64,000 nucleotides of DNA from Bacillus sp. FJAT-25509. Its GTDB lineage: Bacteria; Bacillota; Bacilli; Bacillales; Bacillaceae_G. Each line of letters begins with the position of its first letter. The stretch's first letter is position 1. Location of the stretch: the NCBI RefSeq assembly GCF_001420605.1, contig NZ_LJIZ01000019.1, positions 124,001 to 188,000 on the forward strand. The letters are read 5' to 3'. The position numbers and the translations under genes were made by a program. Positions 52,643 to 62,074 of the stretch are shown here, in pieces. Under the pieces are notes generated by a model. That model saw nothing but the letters and a program-made list of their open reading frames with translations, was not told the DNA's origin and did no database searches.

Positions 52643-53650
52643 ATGAGTAAGCAAGAAAAAAGTAGTGTATTTAGAGCATCAGAAGGGATAGCGCATGCTG
52701 TGTTCGTAATGATCGGTATCGGGTCTTTACTTGAGAGTATTGGGAAAATTTTTCATTTTGAATCTTTAGTGACGATCGGATTTTCAACTAAGTTATTAAT
52801 GGCACCAGCTATTGGAGCGGGTATAGCTGTTTTATTAGGTTCAAGTACATTAATTATTTTTTCCGCAATGTCTGCTGCAATAATCGGTTCCGGTGCATTA
52901 TTAATGGTAGATACGGCTATGACCATTAAAATGGGTGAACCAGTAGGAGCTTTATTATCAGCTTTAGTTGCAATTCTGATTGGAAAAGCTGTTCAAGGTA
53001 AAACGAAACTAGATTTAATGGTTGTACCTCTATTTGCAATTTTAATTTCAGGACTAGTTGGATTATATTTATCAAAATGGATTTCTCCAATCTTAATAGC
53101 GGTTGGGAATTTTATTAAAAGTTCAACTGAAGGTTCTCCAATTATTGCTTCAATAGTATTAGCAGTAGTTTGGGGGATATTGATTGTTTCGCCTGCGTCT
53201 TCTGCTGCATTAGCAATTGCGTTGAATTTAGATGGACTTGCTGGCGGGGCTGCCTTAGCAGGATGTGCAGCACAATTTGTTGGTTTAGCTGTTATCTCTG
53301 CACGAGAGAATGATCCAGGAAGTATCCTTGGATTATTAATCATCACGCCGAAATTACAACTCCCAAATGTAACAAGGAATATCAAAATACTTATACCGAC
53401 AGCAATTGCAAGTGCTGTGGCAGGACCGGTTTCTGCATTCTTATTTCATATTGAAGCGCCAAAAGAAATCACAGGTTTAGGGTTATGCGCATTAGTTGCA
53501 CCAATGAATTTATTAGCTACATACGGAAGTGCAGTTATTATTCCAATGATTGTTACTTATATCTTAGTTCCAGGAATCGTTTCGTATATTGTGTACATAT
53601 TCTTAAAACAAGCAAATATGATTAAACCTGGAGAGTTGAAAATATTATAA
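52643..53650 (+). CDS. PTS sugar transporter subunit IIC-like permease
   Basis: A 335-residue membrane protein with about nine hydrophobic segments, matching the PTS_EIIC_2 type (FHFESLVTIGFSTKLLMAPA; GSSTLIIFSAMSAAIIGSGA; SPASSAALAIALNLDGLAGG; LCALVAPMNLLATYGSAVII). No EIIA or EIIB partner lies near, so it may be an orphan or use a distant kinase chain; phosphotransfer cannot be concluded. Ribosome site AGGTAGG. A phased repeat array follows the gene. Confidence 0.8.
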   Translation: MSKQEKSSVFRASEGIAHAVFVMIGIGSLLESIGKIFHFESLVTIGFSTKLLMAPAIGAGIAVLLGSSTLIIFSAMSAAIIGSGALLMVDTAMTIKMGEPVGALLSALVAILIGKAVQGKTKLDLMVVPLFAILISGLVGLYLSKWISPILIAVGNFIKSSTEGSPIIASIVLAVVWGILIVSPASSAALAIALNLDGLAGGAALAGCAAQFVGLAVISARENDPGSILGLLIITPKLQLPNVTRNIKILIPTAIASAVAGPVSAFLFHIEAPKEITGLGLCALVAPMNLLATYGSAVIIPMIVTYILVPGIVSYIVYIFLKQANMIKPGELKIL

Positions 53651-53679
53651 ATATATTGAGTGCTATATGTTTGATGAGC

Positions 53680-53813
53680 TGCAAATAAAGATATTGAAAG
53701 TGCAAATAAATCAATCAGGGTGCAATTAAAATATAGCATATCTGCAATTAAAAAATTCAAAACTGCAAATAATATTTTGGAATCTGCAAATAAGGACTCA
53801 CTAATGACAAATA
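53680..53813. repeat. Seven-copy TGCAAATAA array phased at 21 bp
   Basis: TGCAAATAA (or TGCAATTAA, TGACAAATAA) begins at 53680, 53701, 53721, 53743, 53764, 53785 and 53805: intervals 21, 20, 22, 21, 21, 20. The intervening bases differ. The period equals two helical turns, so all copies lie on the same DNA face. It occupies the gap after the PTS IIC gene, where no gene is present. Confidence 0.8.
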
Positions 53814-53933
53814 AATAGAGTGTCACCTACTAAATTCAAAGAAACAACAATAAAATAGAATGTAAATCGACTAAAACATAACGAAATCCAGTAAAATGGA
53901 TCATGATTGATACAGTTCCTTCCCTACAAAACA

Positions 53934-53965
53934 AAAAATGAGTACTATCCACAGTACTCATTTTT
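53934..53965. terminator. Bidirectional terminator at the end of the lysE-like gene
   Basis: AAAATGAGTACT/AGTACTCATTTT, 12-bp perfect stem with 6-nt loop. Confidence 0.85.
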
Positions 53966-53977
53966 CTGTTTTAGTGA

Positions 53978-54603
53978 TTACGTTCGATCCATAAAAAACA
54001 GCTTCAATCCAATTCCTGTAAAAATAATGCCTTGTGCTAGATTGATAATTTTAGATGATTTCTCATTTTGTAACAATTTTTCACCCAAGCTACCTGCAAA
54101 AATCGCTATAATTGAAAATACAATGAGAGTTAATACCATAAAAGTTAAACCTAAAACGATCATTTGTAGGGAAACTGCCATACCGCTTTTGTCTATAAAT
54201 TGAGGCAAAAGCGCTAGGAAGAATAAAGATACCTTTGGATTTAGTACGTTCATTAAAAATCCTCGACGATATAAAGAAGGTAAAGTTTGTTTTTGGGGTT
54301 TCGTGAAAGAGCTTACTTCATTGCTTGAACGAAAGGCCTGGTAAGCTAAGTACAGTAAATAAAAAGCACCTAAGTATTTTAAAATGGAAAAGCGATATCT
54401 GACTTATACCAAATGGCTGATAATCCAATTGAAGCAGCAAGTGTATGGATTGTAACGCCTGAACAAAGGCCACATGCCGGTGCAATTCCTTCTTTTTTTC
54501 CGTATGAAATGCTTTGTGCCATAACAAAAATATTATCTGGTCCAGGTGCTATTATTAATAATAAGGACACAGCAATAAACGACAGGTAAATCGTTAATTC
54601 CAA
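53978..54603 (-). pseudogene. LysE-family exporter, frameshifted
   Basis: The N-terminal part is clean: ELTIYLSFIAVSLLLIIAPG followed by PDNIFVMAQSISYGKKEGIA, the LysE/RhtB signature, up to SAIWYKSDIAF. There the frame breaks in a run of four T on the coding strand (54388-54391). One more T restores SILKYLGAFYLLYLAYQAF and the rest runs to 53978 with MNVLNPKVSLFFLALLPQF. Thus a single-base deletion in a homopolymer splits a 208-residue exporter. Start TTG after AGGAGGT. A sequencing error is possible; if real, the gene is inactive or phase-variable. Confidence 0.85.
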
Positions 54604-54710
54604 TGAAATACCTCCTATCAATTTTTTGTTTTTTTATAATACTTTAATATGAAAAAGACAGGAAAAGCCGGAAAAGATAGGTGAAAAAAGATTTTAAAGG
54701 AGAGGTTAAT

Positions 54711-55265
54711 GTGAGCGAGAAGGAAAAAATGATAAATGGTGAGATGTATTTAGCGTGGGATGATGAATTAGTTGAAGAGAGAGGTAATGCTCGAAGGTTG
54801 ACGCGTGAATTTAATTCAACGTTTGAAACTGAAAATAGTAAAAGAGAAAGTCTATTAAAACAATTATTTGGTTCTACGGGTGAAACGATAAATATTGAAC
54901 CTACCTTTAGATGTGACTATGGTTACAATATTCATGTAGGTGAAAATTTTTATGCCAACTTTGATTGTGTCATCTTGGATGTTTGCCCGGTACATATTGG
55001 GGTAAATTGCTTTATGGCACCTGGGGTTCATATTTATACTGCCACACATCCACTTGATCCGGTTGAAAGGGCTAGTGGAGTTGAATTTGGTAAACCAGTT
55101 ACGATTGGTGATAATGTTTGGATTGGTGGAAGAGCCATCATTAACCCTGGAGTAAAAATTGGACATAATGTAGTAATCGCATCTGGGGCTGTTGTTACAA
55201 AAGATGTTCCTGACAATGTAGTCGTTGGAGGAAATCCAGCTAGAATTATTAAGGAAATTAAGTAA
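54711..55265 (+). CDS. maa: Sugar O-acetyltransferase (maltose/galactoside type)
   Basis: A 184-residue left-handed beta-helix acetyltransferase. N-terminal Mac domain ([20 protein letters not shown]), then hexapeptide coils with the catalytic His in [16 protein letters not shown], followed by [20 protein letters not shown] and [20 protein letters not shown]. Acetylates maltose, glucose or galactosides. Start GTG 54711, 8 nt after GGAGAGG; an upstream GTG would include that site. Trimeric enzyme. Confidence 0.92.
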   Translation: MSEKEKMINGEMYLAWDDELVEERGNARRLTREFNSTFETENSKRESLLKQLFGSTGETINIEPTFRCDYGYNIHVGENFYANFDCVILDVCPVHIGVNCFMAPGVHIYTATHPLDPVERASGVEFGKPVTIGDNVWIGGRAIINPGVKIGHNVVIASGAVVTKDVPDNVVVGGNPARIIKEIK

Positions 55266-55343
55266 CAGATTTTACGAGAAGGCATTTAAGAAATGCATAA
55301 AGCGTGAATCTAATTTTTCCAATTCTGAAAATGGGGGGGCTAT

Positions 55344-56105
55344 ATGATTTATTTAATATTAATTTGTATATTACTAGGTTTTATGTTGCTAGTGTATATG
55401 TTTATTGAGGCTCATATGAATATAATTCGAAAACATGAGTTCTCTTTTTCAACTACTCCCCTTGAAAAGCCGATTAGAATCCTTTTTATTTCCGATATTC
55501 ATAGAAGAAAAATAGATTCTTCTATTATTAAGAAGTTGTCTAATCAAGTTGATCTTGTCATTATAGGCGGTGATCTATTAGAAAAGGGAGTGCCTCTTGA
55601 AAGGATTGAAAATAATATTCAAAAGCTATGTAGTCTTGGTGAGGTCTACTTTGTTTGGGGTAATAATGATATAGAAATTGAAAAAAGGGATTTACTGACT
55701 ATTTTTAATAAATGGAATGTAACTGTTTTGAAGAACGCTTCTGTTACCTTAAACCATTTGCAAAGAGAATGGGCATTAATTGGGGTAGATGATTTGAAAA
55801 CGGGGAAGGTGGATCTTGATCTTGCCTTTCAAGGTGTTAAACAAGATGCATTTAAGCTTTTAGTTAGTCATAATCCAAGAATCTTGAAGTTTTTAAAGGA
55901 AGAACATGGAGTATCGCTTGTATTAAGTGGTCATACGCATGGAGGACAAATAAGAATTTTCGGATATGGTCCATATGAAAAAGGTAAAACGCATGTGTAT
56001 AATGGGATAACTCAAATAATAAGTAATGGATATGGAACAACGACTATACCACTTAGGTTAAATGCACGCCCTGAAACTCATTACATTGTGATTAAAAGTA
56101 TATAA
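55344..56105 (+). CDS. Membrane-anchored metallophosphoesterase (YkuE/YaeI-like)
   Basis: A 253-residue protein with an N-terminal membrane helix (MIYLILICILLGFMLLVYMF) and a calcineurin-like domain with all metal motifs: ILFISDIHR (D-x-H), VIIGGDLLEKG (GD), VWGNNDIEI (GNND), LLVSHNPRI (H) and LVLSGHTHGGQIR (GHTH). YaeI- and YkuE-type members act on phosphodiesters or wall lipids, often UDP-diacylglucosamine-like. ATG after GGGGGG. Terminator follows at 56125. Confidence 0.88.
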   Translation: MIYLILICILLGFMLLVYMFIEAHMNIIRKHEFSFSTTPLEKPIRILFISDIHRRKIDSSIIKKLSNQVDLVIIGGDLLEKGVPLERIENNIQKLCSLGEVYFVWGNNDIEIEKRDLLTIFNKWNVTVLKNASVTLNHLQREWALIGVDDLKTGKVDLDLAFQGVKQDAFKLLVSHNPRILKFLKEEHGVSLVLSGHTHGGQIRIFGYGPYEKGKTHVYNGITQIISNGYGTTTIPLRLNARPETHYIVIKSI

Positions 56106-56124
56106 AGTCATAAGAAAATGACTT

Positions 56125-56160
56125 AAACATGAGATATAAATATATTTCATGTTTTTTTTA
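56125..56160 (+). terminator. Terminator after the phosphoesterase gene
   Basis: ACATGA...TTCATGT stem with AT-rich loop and seven T. Confidence 0.6.
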
Positions 56161-56292
56161 TACTCTGTAACCTGAAATTCGACTTTTATAAACAAAATAG
56201 AGAGTAGATTTATAGCTTTCGAAATGGACAGTTTCTTAGTTTGGAGGGGGATTGAAATCTACTAAATGACAAAAAAGGGCTGTCTTAGACCT

Positions 56293-56372
56293 GAATAATA
56301 GACACATAAAAAAAGAGTCTATTATTCGTGTATTTTTTATGTCCTGGTCATCAGTCTCTTTTTTTATGTGTC
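56293..56372 (+). promoter_or_regulatory. Two mutually exclusive inverted repeats upstream of the subtilase gene
   Basis: GAATAATAGAC (56293-56303) pairs with GTCTATTATTC (56317-56327), and GACACATAAAAAAAGAG (56301-56317) pairs with CTCTTTTTTTATGTGTC (56356-56372). Both stems are perfect (11 and 17 bp) and share the bases 56301-56303 and 56317, so only one can form. It lies 350 bp before the subtilase start in a gene-free stretch from 56106 to 56721. Confidence 0.65.
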
Positions 56373-56721
56373 CACTTTAAAGGAAACAATTCAGCATTTG
56401 TATCTTCTTTTTTTATTACAAAAACTCTTTTAATATTTTTTTTGATAAAATATTATAAAAATATAAAATTAGAAAATTATAATAATTATTTTGTGTTCTT
56501 ATTTTTTTGGCAAAAAAAATGATAATTCCCCCAAATGAAAAATGTTTGAAAATTAAGTTTTATAGGGCTTTAAAAAAAAAAATTTACAAATTGTACCTAT
56601 TATCTGATTTTTTTATAGTTTATTTGGTCAAATTCCCCCAATTTACGATAACGATTGCTAGCGTTAAAATAAAAAAAAGATAGAAAATTGTCAAAAAATT
56701 TCAAAAATGGGGGAGTAAAGT
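56373..56721 (+). promoter_or_regulatory. Long AT-rich leader of the subtilase gene
   Basis: About 350 bases, no reading frame of note. TTCCCCCA occurs twice (at 56526 and 56635) and is complementary to TGGGGGA in the ribosome site (56708-56714), so the leader may hide the start. AACGATTGCTAGCGTT (56650-56665) is a partly symmetrical operator-like word. Promoter position not fixed. Confidence 0.45.
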
Positions 56722-59700
56722 GTGAGTAAAAGAAACTTCAAAGTAAGTTTAGCTAAAACAACGATCAGTGCTCTGGTCGTGGGCTCGATGATTCCATTTA
56801 ATGTACTAGCAGCTACACCAAATGCTAGCACAGAAAATACTGTCGTCGGTTCACATACACAAAAAACAAGCACACCAGACTTAACAGCTGATCAAATCGA
56901 CGCTTTAAAGAAAATATCAACAGAAAGTGATGTAAAGGTTTCGCAAAAGATTGATACGAAAAGCTCAAAAATGGTCAAGGTTATTGTCGAATTTACGCAA
57001 GAACCAGCAAAAATAAGTGTCCTACAAAAAGAAGTAGCTGGTGAAAAAACGACATTAAGCGCAGAAAATAGCGCAGTTAAATCGTCACACGCCACATTCA
57101 AGTCATTTGTAAATGAGCTAAATAATAGTGCAAGTAAAACCAATTCAGTAAATGCAGTATCAGCATTAAGTATCGCACCAAATGAAGTATCTAATGAAAC
57201 AACAGACACAGCTGGGGAGGCTACCGTTCAAATTACGCGTGAATACACACATGCATTAAACGGGGTGGCAATGACACTACCAGGTAACTTAGTTGAGAAA
57301 TTATTTGATTCTGGTGTAGTAAGTCGTGTATTAAACGATGACATAGTAAAGCTTGACCCAAGCGAACTGAAAGCTTCTGCTGCAAGTGAACAAGGTGAGA
57401 ATAATTTACCAGAAAATTACATTCCATTACCAGGTATTGAAGATTTGCATAAAGAAGGTACTACTGGAAAAGGAATCAATGTAGGGGTTATTGATACAGG
57501 GATTGACTACAATCACCCAGATTTAACAGACGTATATAAAGGCTACCGTGCAAAAAGTGGAGAAGATGCAAGCAAAATCGATCCAACAACAGTTAAAGGT
57601 TGGGATTTTGTTGACAACGATGCTGATCCAATGGAAACAACAGTTGATGATTGGGTAAAAGCTGGCAAACCTGAAGGTGATGGTGGGGAACCGTATTATA
57701 CATTCCACGGTACACACGTTTCAGGGACGATTGCAGCTCAATCGAAAAATAATGTAGATTTACCAGCACAAGGGGTTGCACCTGGTGTAAACTTGTATAA
57801 TTATCGTGTACTTGGGCCGTACGGTACAGGGTCTCAAGATGCGATTATTGGTGGGATTGACAAAGCTTTACAAGATGGTATGAAAGTTATCAACTTATCT
57901 CTTGGGGCACCAAGTAATGATCCGTTATCAGCTGAAGCTGTGGCAATTAATAATGCAACTCTTGCAGGTGTAACATGTGTTATTTCAGCAGGGAACTCAG
58001 GTCCGGGTGCAGGCACACTAGGTACGCCGGGTGCATCAGCGCTTGCAATTACGGTTGGAGCAAGTGATTTCCCAGTAAGTGTCCCTACAGCATCAGCAAA
58101 AGTAGGGAATGAAACATTTACTAACTTCAAGTTACTTGGAAAAGGTTATAACGATCGGGTATCAGATCTTGAGAATAAAACTTATCAATTCGTTGATGTT
58201 GGTTTAGCACAAGCAGCTGATTTTAAAGATGCAAACGGTAATCCAATCGATTTAACTGGAAAAGTTGCACTGATTACACGTGGTACAAGCTCGTTAGCTG
58301 AAAAAATAACAAACGCAGCGAAAGCAGGCGCGGTTGCAGCGATTATGACTAACAATATTGACGGTGACATTGATAATTACTTAGCAAGTGACGAAGGGTT
58401 TATACCAACATTCCGTATGACTAAAGCTGATGGTGAACGATTACGTAGTGTAGGCACAAATACAATTACTTTTACGAATGTAAGTTCAACGAATACACAA
58501 GGAAATCACTTGGCAAGCTTTAGTTCTAGAGGACCAGTTGCTTCGACATATGACATTAAGCCAGATGTTGTTGCACCAGGAGTATCGGTGTACTCAACTT
58601 ATCCATATTTCGTCCATAGCCCAGATAAAGTAGACTATAGCAACGCTTACGCTCGTATATCAGGTACATCGATGGCGTCGCCACATGTCGCAGGAATTGC
58701 TGCGCTAATCTTACAAGCACATCCAGACTACACACCAGCTGACGTGAAAGCAGCATTGACGAACACTTCTGGAAATCTAGACGGAGATTACTCTGTATAC
58801 GAACAAGGTGCTGGTTTAGTCAATGTAGTGAAAGCAGTAAAACGTGACGTGAGCTTTAAAGCACAAGACACAACGGCAAACATTGATAGTAGTGGTAATA
58901 CTGTGAACATGAATTACGAAAAAGGTTCATTAACGTTTGGCGCAGTGTATAGAAAAGAAGGTGCGGTCAATACGAGTAATCGAACAGTGAAAGTAAAAAA
59001 TAGAGGAAACTCTGACAAAACGTTTGATATATCTGCAACTTTTATTAAACCAAATGCAGCGGTAAGTGATGCAACTAAAAACGGCATTACAGTGACTGCA
59101 AGTTCACCATCACTAACAGTAAAAGCAGGTGAAACAACAAGCTTTACAGCAACCGTGAACGTACCAAGTAGTGCAGATTATGGTCGATACGAAGGATATT
59201 TGAACATTGTAAATCATGATAATCCAAGTGAAACGTACCGCATGCCATTGGCTGTTCGTACGGTTGAAAAAGGATTCAGCAACTTGATGATGGACGACAA
59301 TGCGGCCACTACTAGAAAGCCGGTCATCCCTTCATTTTTTAATTATGGCAGTGCACGAAATATCGGCTTTACATTAAACAGCCCGATGACATATGTCTGG
59401 GGGGTAATTTATGACAAAAACGGCAACGCACTTGGAGCTACCACAGTATCGCCACTTAGTGCAAGTACAGCGCCAACGGATCAGTTTATATCGTTCTCTT
59501 TTGACGCAGCTAGTTACTATCCATTTATCGGAGATCCGTCGAAAGAGTTGACAAGCCAGTTCACAAAAGCATCATTGCCAGAAGGTCAGTACACGATTAA
59601 AGTACGCACAACGGATACGACAAATATGTATGCGAAAACGTATGAGAAGTCGATGCCATTTATAGTGGACAACCAATTGCCGAAATTGACTTATAAAGAC

Positions 59701-61902
59701 CATGCTCCAGGCGTGTACGAGCTAAGTGATTCAGACTTTACGGATGAAAAACAGGATGGCAATACCTATCATGCGTTTTGGGTTCATGCTAACTTATTCG
59801 ATGAAGGAACCGCTCAGTTGGCTCCTCTAGGCATCACTCAATCGGATAACACGTTGTTCTATTACTATAATCGCATTGACGATCCGGATGCACAATTCCT
59901 AACCGATGCAAATGGGGATACGAAATTCGGGATTGAAAAAGCGGACATTGAAAACAGTCCTGCAGTCGTCACACTTTTCCCTAGAGATGTTGCAGGAAAC
60001 GCGGAACTTGTCAATGATTTTCATCAGTATGCATTTGTTAAAAAAGGCACGCCGTATATGGTGCCGACGTATGACAAACAAAAAGTGACCCTGAATGATA
60101 CAGTCACGATGACACTGAACCTTCACAATGTTCAACAAATGATGTCAGGGACATATAATGCAACGTACTGGAAAGATGTGTACGATTTGCAAGGGGTGAC
60201 GGTAGCGCCTGAATTCCAAAAATGGGCAGATGATCATGGCGTGAAGGTAAATGTGGATACGTCTGTTGCAACGGCTGACCCTCTTTATTCAAGCAAAACA
60301 ATGATCAATGTGGGCGCTCATTTAAGCGGCGGAGAAGACTTCAAAGGATTCAGCGGCGATAATATGCCATTTTTGAAAGTAACTCTAAAAGTGAAGAACG
60401 ATGACCCGCAAGGGCCGGCTTCGATTTTATATGGGAATATGGTTGAGGATGATGTAATGACCAACTTCAGCATGATGCAGTATGGTCAAACGCAGCCGAC
60501 CAACATTACAGCGTTTAGTCGAGTGAACAGCTTCCAAGTTCTTCCGACGCATAATTCAGTTCAATCCTTTGTTAGACTTCAAGCGTTTGCGAACAACGTA
60601 ACGATGGACTATACAAAACTAAATGCGAAAGCATATGCACTACTTTCGGATGGTTCTAAGTACCCAGGAACGATTGATGCGAAAGGGTATGTCAATATCT
60701 TAAACATTCCGATTTCAAAAGACCCATTCAAAGTAATCATCGAAGCACCAGGGCATTTAAAGAGCGTTCAGACCATCACAATGAATACGCAGACTCCATG
60801 GGGCGACAATGTTGGTACGTTTAGCGGCTATATTGGAGCTACATCAAGACAACCGAATGGTCTAGCTGGTGATGTGAACGGCGACGGCGTGATTGACGTC
60901 TTAGACGTGAAACAAGTTGCGAAAATGTTTGGAGTTCAAAATACAACAAAATTCAATATCGAAGATCTAAACCAAGATGGGATTGTAGATAAGAAAGATA
61001 TGAATTTCTTAGTAAGTAACTTATATAAATCAAACTTTGATGCTTTAATCACACCAAAAGAGATGGTAGATGGAAAATACGCAACTGACTACTTTAACGC
61101 ACTTGGCATCGCATCACTCGTAAACACATTCAAAAATGTGGATAGCAGTGCTCACAAAGCAACATTCACATGGAACCCAGCGGTGGATGCAACAGCGATC
61201 AAAATCCAGCAATCTTCAAATAATGGATCAAGCTGGCAAACGGCAACAACAGACGGCACATTGTCTGTGACTGATGGCAAAGCAACTATAACTGGTTTAA
61301 CTGAAAATACGAATTATCAATTCAGAGTATCGATTACAGGTGGTTTAAACGCTGGTGTATCAAACACTGTGAGTTTAACAACAAAAGTAGTGCCAATTCC
61401 AAACGCACCAGTTGTCAAAGGATTAGGTGACAGTGATACAACAATTTCTGGAAAAGCAGACCCTAATGTTACTATTACTGTAAAAGCGGGTGATACTGTT
61501 GTAGCAAGTGGCAAAGCAAATGAAGCAGGGGACTTTACGGTTCCAATCGCAAAACAAAAAGCAGGAACTGTTTTAGTGATTACAGCTACAAATGATGATG
61601 GAAAAGTAAGTAGTGGAACAACTATCACTGTAGTGGATATTACAGCACCAGATGCACCAATTGTTAATACAGTAACGAAAAAGGATCAATTTATCACAGG
61701 TAAAACCGAAGCAAATGCGACGGTTATGATCAAAATCAACAATGTAGTAAGTGAAGTAAAAGCTGATAAAAATGGGTACTTCAGTTTAGAAATACCTCAT
61801 AACGCGAATGGCACATTCACTGGAACTGTCATCTATGTTACAGCAAAAGATGCTGCAGGAAACGTGAGTACTACAACTCAAACAGTTGTATTAAACAAAT
61901 AG
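56722..61902 (+). CDS. Secreted multi-domain subtilisin-like serine protease (S8)
   Basis: A 1726-residue exported protease. Order: signal peptide (MSKRNFKVSLAKTTISALVV..., cut near VLAATP); I9 propeptide (KVIVEFTQEP); S8 catalytic domain with D258 (GVIDTGIDYNHPD), H329 (HGTHVSG), N425 (SAGNSGPG) and S650 (GTSMASPHVAG), interrupted by a PA domain (VALITRGTSSLAEKI); an Fn3-like domain; a long domain of unknown fold (about 860-1380); a type I dockerin-like pair (GDVNGDGVIDVLDV, DLNQDGIVDKKDM); Fn3 (TWNPAVDATAIKI, GLTENTNYQFRV); two Ig-like modules ending DAAGNVSTTTQTVVLNK. No LPXTG; starts GTG after GGGGGAG. Probably degrades extracellular protein. Confidence 0.93.
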   Translation: MSKRNFKVSLAKTTISALVVGSMIPFNVLAATPNASTENTVVGSHTQKTSTPDLTADQIDALKKISTESDVKVSQKIDTKSSKMVKVIVEFTQEPAKISVLQKEVAGEKTTLSAENSAVKSSHATFKSFVNELNNSASKTNSVNAVSALSIAPNEVSNETTDTAGEATVQITREYTHALNGVAMTLPGNLVEKLFDSGVVSRVLNDDIVKLDPSELKASAASEQGENNLPENYIPLPGIEDLHKEGTTGKGINVGVIDTGIDYNHPDLTDVYKGYRAKSGEDASKIDPTTVKGWDFVDNDADPMETTVDDWVKAGKPEGDGGEPYYTFHGTHVSGTIAAQSKNNVDLPAQGVAPGVNLYNYRVLGPYGTGSQDAIIGGIDKALQDGMKVINLSLGAPSNDPLSAEAVAINNATLAGVTCVISAGNSGPGAGTLGTPGASALAITVGASDFPVSVPTASAKVGNETFTNFKLLGKGYNDRVSDLENKTYQFVDVGLAQAADFKDANGNPIDLTGKVALITRGTSSLAEKITNAAKAGAVAAIMTNNIDGDIDNYLASDEGFIPTFRMTKADGERLRSVGTNTITFTNVSSTNTQGNHLASFSSRGPVASTYDIKPDVVAPGVSVYSTYPYFVHSPDKVDYSNAYARISGTSMASPHVAGIAALILQAHPDYTPADVKAALTNTSGNLDGDYSVYEQGAGLVNVVKAVKRDVSFKAQDTTANIDSSGNTVNMNYEKGSLTFGAVYRKEGAVNTSNRTVKVKNRGNSDKTFDISATFIKPNAAVSDATKNGITVTASSPSLTVKAGETTSFTATVNVPSSADYGRYEGYLNIVNHDNPSETYRMPLAVRTVEKGFSNLMMDDNAATTRKPVIPSFFNYGSARNIGFTLNSPMTYVWGVIYDKNGNALGATTVSPLSASTAPTDQFISFSFDAASYYPFIGDPSKELTSQFTKASLPEGQYTIKVRTTDTTNMYAKTYEKSMPFIVDNQLPKLTYKDHAPGVYELSDSDFTDEKQDGNTYHAFWVHANLFDEGTAQLAPLGITQSDNTLFYYYNRIDDPDAQFLTDANGDTKFGIEKADIENSPAVVTLFPRDVAGNAELVNDFHQYAFVKKGTPYMVPTYDKQKVTLNDTVTMTLNLHNVQQMMSGTYNATYWKDVYDLQGVTVAPEFQKWADDHGVKVNVDTSVATADPLYSSKTMINVGAHLSGGEDFKGFSGDNMPFLKVTLKVKNDDPQGPASILYGNMVEDDVMTNFSMMQYGQTQPTNITAFSRVNSFQVLPTHNSVQSFVRLQAFANNVTMDYTKLNAKAYALLSDGSKYPGTIDAKGYVNILNIPISKDPFKVIIEAPGHLKSVQTITMNTQTPWGDNVGTFSGYIGATSRQPNGLAGDVNGDGVIDVLDVKQVAKMFGVQNTTKFNIEDLNQDGIVDKKDMNFLVSNLYKSNFDALITPKEMVDGKYATDYFNALGIASLVNTFKNVDSSAHKATFTWNPAVDATAIKIQQSSNNGSSWQTATTDGTLSVTDGKATITGLTENTNYQFRVSITGGLNAGVSNTVSLTTKVVPIPNAPVVKGLGDSDTTISGKADPNVTITVKAGDTVVASGKANEAGDFTVPIAKQKAGTVLVITATNDDGKVSSGTTITVVDITAPDAPIVNTVTKKDQFITGKTEANATVMIKINNVVSEVKADKNGYFSLEIPHNANGTFTGTVIYVTAKDAAGNVSTTTQTVVLNK

Positions 61903-61914
61903 TAATAAAAAATG

Positions 61915-61948
61915 GAGAGCCCCTGATCGTTTAAATGGGGCTCTTTTT
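61915..61948 (+). terminator. Terminator after the subtilase gene
   Basis: AGAGCCCC/GGGGCTCT 8-bp stem followed by TTTTT. Confidence 0.85.
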
Positions 61949-62074
61949 GATTGGTTATCTTCCAAAAATGCAAAAAAGTTACTAATATAGTAAAAGAAGT
62001 TTTCTATATAAAAAGGTATTTTGTTGCTTAATGGCGAATAGTTAATACGTGTATTTTTCTTTGGAGGCTAGAAA

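Noticed and set aside
53557-53826. Minus-strand frame across the phased repeat array
   Set aside because: It is an open frame made by the AT-rich repeat and overlaps the PTS gene end; no ribosome site.
53907-54203. Plus-strand frame opposite the lysE-like gene
   Set aside because: Shadow of the exporter's coding strand; no family features.
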